The notes under the pieces are model-generated. The model was not told the origin of the DNA and searched no databases. It saw only the letters and a list, made by a program, of their open reading frames with translations. From Epiperipatus broadwayi (taxonomy: Eukaryota; Onychophora; Udeonychophora; Euonychophora; Peripatidae): DNA of 64,000 nt. Position numbers and translations under genes: made by a program. Where the stretch lies: assembly GCA_028023455.1 (NCBI GenBank), contig JAQFVV010000056.1:3922717-3986716 (forward strand). Reading direction: 5' to 3'. This document shows, piece by piece, positions 57,961 to 64,000 of this stretch; the stretch's first letter is position 1, and each line of letters starts with the position of its first letter.

Positions 57961-59040
57961 AACTTTATTAACATAAATATAAAATATCAAATTTTATTGT
58001 TTTGAGTTTTATCAGTACACTTCCCATCTTATCTCCATCATATCACAATCATCCATCAGCATAAAAACTAAGAGTATCTTTTCCCACTCTGCATGCATTT
58101 GCAAACATCCTTCACTTGACAGGTAAACAAAAAGTATACATCTGAATTTTCACAGCTCATCACATTTCTGATACCCACTTCCATGCAAAGTAAAAACTGG
58201 TTTATATTCAATTTTGGCACAGTGCATTGCAGGAATATTTTTAATTTGGGGGGAGGGCAGTGCATCCTTAATATCAATTTGACCATCTCACATATTTGCA
58301 TGTATGAACCATATAGACAATGTAGTAATTAATATCTAATACATGGAAAAAATGGTCCTGTACAGTGGAGATTATATTATATGCCAGCCAATATTTTCTA
58401 GTAAGAAGATATGCATATATTGATTCTAGGAAAACATGATTATTATTATTAATATATATTTATTATTATTATACAGATAAATTATTATGCATAATAAATA
58501 GTAATTCTAAACATGTTTTGCTTCATTTTATACTAATATACATTTTAACAAGCATAAATGTGTAAATGCTCTGTTTAGAACAATGAGAATGTGAACATGA
58601 AAAAAAGGCTTATTGACTAAAGATTAACCTCTCATTTCTGGTAATCAAATGTCACATAACTTCCCCAACAATTAATATTTGATTATTAATATGTGAATAT
58701 TTGAATAAAAATAAGAAATTATTTATTTTATCCTCACAAAATTTGTTTGTGTTATAAATGAAAAAAAAAATCCTTTTATTAGTTCATTATTTAATTAAGA
58801 TATGAAAAAAAAAATCCTTTTATTAGTTCATTACTTAATTAAGATATGTATGTGTCATTGCCAATGATATATAATTGTCATAGTTTACAATTCAATATGG
58901 TAATAAAAAACTGACAACACTTGTACAGGAGAAGTTCTTTACTACCTGATCAAGTCTTATCATTACTAATCACAAGTTGTAGCTCCTATCAAAAATATAG
59001 TTTTGTAGTGTGTTAATTACATATTTGCTTGCTATGTATC
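57961..59040. other. AT-rich non-coding DNA with a 44-bp tandem duplication
   Basis: ATGAAAAAAAAAATCCTTTT at 58758 recurs at 58802 with a single difference in the unit. Otherwise nothing recognised. Confidence 0.7.
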
Positions 59041-59124
59041 TGTTAAATCACTTGATGAGATTTCTACAAAAAATGAAAATAATTCCCTACATGCATAATA
59101 TAAATAAGTTTAAACACATTCTGA

Positions 59125-59330
59125 TTTATAGTTAGTAGTATTATGAATTGGCAGAGCTGATGAAGGGGTTTCCCTTAAAACTATTCCTGCAAACTTTGCA
59201 TTATCATAGAAAATAATTCAGAATTTGGCTATTATATGGAATACCTTAAATTTTAATTAAATAATAATCAAATAGGGATTTTTAATTGCTTTTATTTCTA
59301 ATACTATTTTATGGTCTAGCACTCAATAAT
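59125..59330 (+). repeat. Repeat F copy 1, hammerhead-like core
   Basis: Homologous to 61895-62100: TATAGTTAGTAGTATTATGA / TGTAGTTAATGATATTAGGA and (G)CA(G/T)AGCTGATGA are shared. CTGATGA (59157-59163) is followed by a perfect four-pair stem AGGG/CCCT (59164-59167 with 59172-59175, loop GTTT) and then TAAAAC where a hammerhead has GAAAC. No complete helix I or GTC was found. Confidence 0.45.
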
Positions 59331-61894
59331 AAATTAATTGCATAAACTGTATGACATGCATATTTAATTTTCATTTGGTAGAGTTTATATAAAAATACAA
59401 TTAAGTAATTTTCTATTCGACTAGAATATATTTGTCTATATAATTAATTTGTGTTAAATTTAACAATTGATATTTGTTAATTTTATACATAAATGGTATT
59501 TCATTTTTCAGATAGATATATACCAACCAATCTCACAATGTCATAGCCTTTCTCTACTACTTTGTGCATTTGCATCTTAGGAAGTGCTTGTGTTTGTTTT
59601 TGACTATTGTAATTCACAAATGTACTCATTTAATGCCTATTTTATTTTATTTACAATGTTGATCAATAGATGAAATATCTTGTATTCCAAAATAAATGTC
59701 TTTGTTAATAGAAAGTCAATACACATAGAAATATAGAAACTTTAGTGGATGCCATTAGTGGATTTGTGGTGAAAAAAGAAGCCAAAATGGTTATTTTTAA
59801 ATTTATATATATAATATTTAATTAATAAATAGTAAGTATAATAAAATGCAAACTGTTTATATATATAATTTGCAATGGGAAATGTGCAATAATAGTAGAT
59901 CCTTTATTCAGACATATATTAGGTTTAAGTGGTAAAGTTTTAACATTTATGACTTTTTTTATTACTTGTAAAACTTAATTATTTTAAAAATAATTTTGTA
60001 AGATTTCTAAAGATATATATACATCATAATTAATCCATGAAAATATTTAATATATATTATATTTAAATAGAAATTTTTATGGTCTTGTAGATTTATATGT
60101 TAATATTTAAATAAAATTGTCCATATATTTTTATAAATAATTTTCATCTATAATGTAATGATCAATGAATTTTACTAGTGCAATGTCAGTTTGTAATTCA
60201 ATTTTAATGGTAATAATACCTCCTCGCATGTGCTGCCATACTATAATATTAAATCAGAGATGTTAAATGTGAAAATACTTTCATTCCAGCCACAAAATAA
60301 AGACTTTGAGAAAATAAGAATGACTGTCTTATTTTTAAACTTAAATGCACTTACATAGGTGAATATGAAGTGTCTTCAAATGAGGGCATGAATATATTAA
60401 ATCATTCACTTTTACATCCATTTCTTTTAATAATCTTAGTGACACTTAAAGTACCAAATAAAAATAAGTAATTTAAACAGAAATTACACTACTCAGCAAA
60501 TGTATTTGTCTGAACTTTTTAAACTAAAATTGAATTTGCTCTCATTTTATTTTTCAAGTTTTTATAATAGTCATAGTTCACTCATTAACACTTTAGATTT
60601 TGAAAATAAGAAATATAACAATTTTCTAAATATTTTCACATTCAAATAAGATGCTCCCATAAAGAGTTATGGTTTTATAGATATAAATGTCAATATTTTA
60701 ACATGATTTTTGTATACATAATTTTCAATAATAATATAATGAAACAAATTACCAATTAAAAATAGGCATTGCAAACTAAAAAAACCATGAAAATCTTGTA
60801 TTAAAATCCATAACTTTACAGAGGAGACTTACTTGATTATGAAAATATTTGAAAAATATTTCACTTTTCTTCATATGAAGTATTAACATCTGAATTACAA
60901 CTTTATATAATCTTGGTTGATAAGCCAAAATGAATTCACATTTAGTTTAAATTAGTTCAAATAAATACCATAGCTAGAATGTGTAAATTTCACTTTGCAA
61001 TTCCTTATTTTAATTGATACATTAGATCATAACAAAATTATCTTAAAAAATACATGAAAGGATCTTAAAAATATTCCCATTTAAATCTCTAAGATTGCAA
61101 AAATCTTCAATATTAAAATGTAAAACGATACAGGAAAATCTTTGTTTGTGAAAATAATTAGGAAGTTTTTTTATATTTTCACGTTTTATTCACTTTTAAT
61201 TTAAAATAATACAGACCAATATTAATGCTAAATGACATATTTTCACTTTTAAATGGTATTTTTCATTAATACTTTGCTTCTTTGTATCACAGTTAAAAAA
61301 TTTTCTATAAAAATACACAAAATTATTTATTAAAATACTATTTATATACAAATAATATTCAAGAAATAGCAGATTATTGGAGGTTGACTTCCACTTATTA
61401 ATTACAAAATTTTCAGCACTTTATAATAATAGATTTACTTTTATAAGTCATATAAGTCTTATCATAGATAGTTAAAAATGAGGCTCTTTCTTTCTCCTGC
61501 GATAGGTTAACTACATTTTTACAACTAAATATTTGATTATAACATCAGGAACACAATAGACTCAAACGCTGATATAAGCATGGTCAGTAAGAGTTGGTAT
61601 ATATACAAATATGGTCTAGACTTAAGTGATTACTTAAGTTTTTGAAACTCTTATTGATGGGTGATTGCACAGAGATTTATAATATTCAATAGTGCATTAG
61701 TAGAGGTTGCCTTTCTCTTTAATAATTATATACAAATATATAAATTAAGATAAATTATTACCATATATGTTGAGAAAAAGTCTTTTTTAAATCAAAACCA
61801 AAAATAAAGACCCACATTAAGGAATGTTAATGGTAAGATTTGTATAAAAATAAAATTAAAAGTAACACAAGTAAAATCTGTTTAATATAAAAAA
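59331..61894. other. AT-rich non-coding DNA between repeat F copies
   Basis: Contains a family D fold-back fragment at 60295-60420 (AAGACTTTGAGAAAATAAGAATGACTGTC). No coding remains, so the repeat F copies do not visibly bracket a Penelope coding region. Confidence 0.55.
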
Positions 61895-62100
61895 GATTTT
61901 AGTTTATTTGTAGTTAATGATATTAGGACTTGGCATAGCTGATGAGTAGAATTTTCTTGAAAATAATTCTATGGTGCCTATATTATCTTAATTTATAACT
62001 CAAATTTGACTATTATGAATATAACATTTTATACCTCAATTAAAAATTGAGCATTAGTAATAGAATGATAACTCTAATGTGTAATAATACTATATAATTC
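61895..62100 (+). repeat. Repeat F copy 2, hammerhead-like core
   Basis: CTGATGA at 61939-61945, then a GTAGAATTTTCTT stretch and GAAAA (61959-61963). The downstream tail parallels copy 1 (TTTGACTATTATGAATATAA against TTTGGCTATTATATGGAATA). Direct orientation, about 2.78 kb from copy 1. Confidence 0.45.
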
Positions 62101-62474
62101 TGTAATTAATCAATTAATTATATTAATTTTGTTAAAGTGTATATATTAGATGTGTGTTGAATATTCAACTCAGATTTTAGATAAAGTCTATACTGGGAAA
62201 TTGATGATCAAATAATATTCAAATATCAGAAATTATTTGAGAATAACCAATAAGCAGTGCCTTAATAAGAAAATTTCATGCTTCCTGTAGAATGTGATGC
62301 TGGAGTTAAAATGGCCATATATATTTTCAGTAACTAAAAAGTAAGTATTATTACCCCATCATTTCAGATCCAAAGCAGGCTTATGATTTGTTCCTATGTA
62401 TTGCCAGTTCTAGACAATCCAGAGAATCATTTTAATATTAGTCAATAAATAATTATTTAGATATTATTAGATGT

Positions 62475-62745
62475 AATTATAAATTTATTAAACGCACATT
62501 GATTAAGTAAGTAATATTTACTGAGGCTATAACCTCGATAATATGCGTAAATAATGCGATAGTAGGGACCTCTACAGGTGTTTTAACCACAAGCAAATAA
62601 AACAAAGATTTAATGCAATTTAATCCCAATTATATACCATTTAATAAGCGTGGTGAATGATTGATTCCCCTTTTGCTCTTCATTTAAAAAGAGGGGATTG
62701 TGGAGCACTTTCTCTGTAGTAAGCTAAATAAAAATTGTTTTGCAT
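62475..62745 (+). repeat. Repeat B, CpG-retaining copy (LTR-like)
   Basis: TAATTATAAATTTATTAAACGCAC ... AGTAATATTTACTGAGGCTATAACCTCG matches 5684-5755 and 48095-48190. Downstream GATAGTAGGGACCTCTACAG and, near the end, TGTGGAGCACTTTCTCTGTA followed by an AATAAA signal (62727-62732) fit an LTR. CpGs at six or more sites suggest a younger copy. Confidence 0.6.
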
Positions 62746-63280
62746 TTTATTTATTACCGTATTATTTTTCTAGCTTTAGTTTGTTTGTTTCTTAATCACA
62801 TATTTGATATTAAATGTTTACTTAAATTTCTAAAAGTCAACTTTAAATTGAAAACAAAACATGACTTACACCTTTTTCTTTCTTGAGATAAAAGTAATTA
62901 CGCTCTGTGATCTATTCAGCTTGAGAAACTATATAATACTTGATATTAAAAAAAACTATATAACATACTCAATGAACTTTCATTCAAATGCTAAGTCTAA
63001 ATTTTTTTGCTGTCTCCATTTTGCTTTTAAGAAAATCTTAAACCTTTGCTTACTAAAAAGTTTTCTGTTAGTAAATCAAGTGTTCATTCAATTAATAAAA
63101 ATAAAGGTAAACTAGAGTTTCCTCTATAGTAGTATGGTCTAAGTTACATAATTTTACAAATCATTTTGCTTTTTAAACTAGCTATTACTTTTCATCTGGT
63201 CAAGTCATATTAACGGGATATTATTTTAATGAATAAAAGTTAGATATTCATTTACTAATCAATAGTTGATATTTAGCGGA
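62746..63280. other. AT-rich non-coding DNA
   Basis: The 84-codon frame at 62861-63115 is Lys/Phe/Leu-rich without a recognisable domain or splice context. Confidence 0.5.
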
Positions 63281-63480
63281 AATGGGAAAATGACCAACAA
63301 GTAAAACAGCTTCTTAGAAATTTGAAATTGGATTATTTTACCCAACACAAATTCGTACTTCTACCGTAAATCTGGACTGTTTGTTGCAGTGATACAGAAG
63401 CAAACTCCGCAAGTTCAAGGACCCAATGTTATCTCCGTGCTGGAACTATTTATGAATTCCCAAGCAATAAAAATAATTGA
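63281..63480 (+). other. CpG-bearing patch of unknown nature
   Basis: A balanced-composition patch between AT-rich flanks. One plus frame reads SYFYRKSGLFVAVIQKQTPQ and on through VISVLELFMNSQ without a stop for about 60 codons. TTTGTTGCAG (63381-63390) could be an acceptor. I recognise no family, and no donor is evident before the TGA/TAT-rich end. Confidence 0.3.
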
Positions 63481-64000
63481 TTTTTTTTACAATAACAAAA
63501 TATATTCAATATATTGACAATAATTTGTAATATGTAAAATAATATTTTTATGATAAAACCTTTAAAAATTAATTTTTACCAATTGTTACATTTTTTAAAT
63601 TCTTTAACCTTGGGTCATGACATATATACATTATACACACTGCCTTTCAAATGATAAAAATCTTGAACAGCATTTAGTTTGTGTAAATGAATATTGATCT
63701 TTCAGGTTTTCAAAGCACAGTGAATTGCCCTTAAAAAGAATCCATACACACACATGCTATTAATTGTTGTCAATAAAGCAAATAACTAATACATCTAATT
63801 TCAAATATGTAGTTTTCATTAATTTTAAATAGTTTTTAAAAATAATAATAATAATACAAAGTTGATTGACCATGTAATTTTCATTTTATTTAAAACATAA
63901 TTTAAAAACAACAATGACAAAAAAGATCAATCTGTAAAATCAATCAGAATTAAAATCCCATTCTCTGCACATACCCAATTCTATTTCGGAACAAAGTCCT
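63481..64000. other. AT-rich non-coding DNA
   Basis: Nothing recognised up to the window end. Confidence 0.5.

Noticed and set aside
57688-58005. 105-codon plus-strand frame
   Set aside because: Runs through a TA array and the SINE; no domain.

Overview
The window is a very AT-rich stretch of animal nuclear DNA. It looks intronic or intergenic, full of decayed transposable elements, with one convincing host exon. The evidence for an animal is a spliced exon of a ciliary protein (CFAP77-like, + strand, 22193-22421), tRNA-derived SINEs, Ty3/gypsy, Penelope-like and APE-type LINE remnants, a hAT non-autonomous element with a perfect 8-bp target duplication, and long AT and trinucleotide arrays. 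No bacterial, organellar or viral gene organisation is present. Base composition and repeat content suggest an invertebrate, but the sequence alone does not fix the phylum.

Layout. 0.7-3.2 kb: gag/protease remnant of an LTR element followed by a repeat found again at 47.1 kb. 5-7 kb: small tandem duplications and a 92-bp AT array. 7.5-8.1 kb: an inverted-repeat unit containing a hammerhead-ribozyme-like motif. 9.7-10.2 kb: a CpG-retaining, ORF-poor block with an X-box-like palindrome and homeodomain-type sites. 10.6-21 kb: SINEs, more hammerhead-like terminal repeats (including a head-to-tail pair at 20.2-20.8 kb) and a composite trinucleotide array. 22.2 kb: the CFAP77-like exon. 26-28.7 kb: a fold-back element, a SINE and the hAT element. 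29.2-33.2 kb: a dead Ty3/gypsy element on the minus strand. 36-40 kb: a 325-bp tandem duplication and two large fold-backs. 40.5-44.3 kb: a dead Penelope-like element (RT plus GIY-YIG) split by a nested fold-back. 47-49.2 kb: repeats, a SINE and a promoter-like patch. 50-54.2 kb: a dead two-ORF LINE on the minus strand. 55.5-57.5 kb: a CpG-retaining LTR-like block. 57.9-64 kb: another SINE, a third hammerhead-like repeat pair and LTR-like repeats.

The elements do not form one pathway. The one coherent theme is Penelope-like retroelements: reverse transcriptase/endonuclease coding remains at 40.5-44.3 kb, and at least three families of dispersed terminal-repeat-like units with hammerhead-type cores (7.9, 18.8-19.7, 20.3-20.8, 59.2 and 61.9 kb). 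Two copies in the best family differ by a compensatory base-pair change in helix I, which argues for selection on RNA structure while the family was active. All retroelement reading frames seen here are broken, several with catalytic residues replaced. All calls come from reading the sequence by eye; no database search was run.
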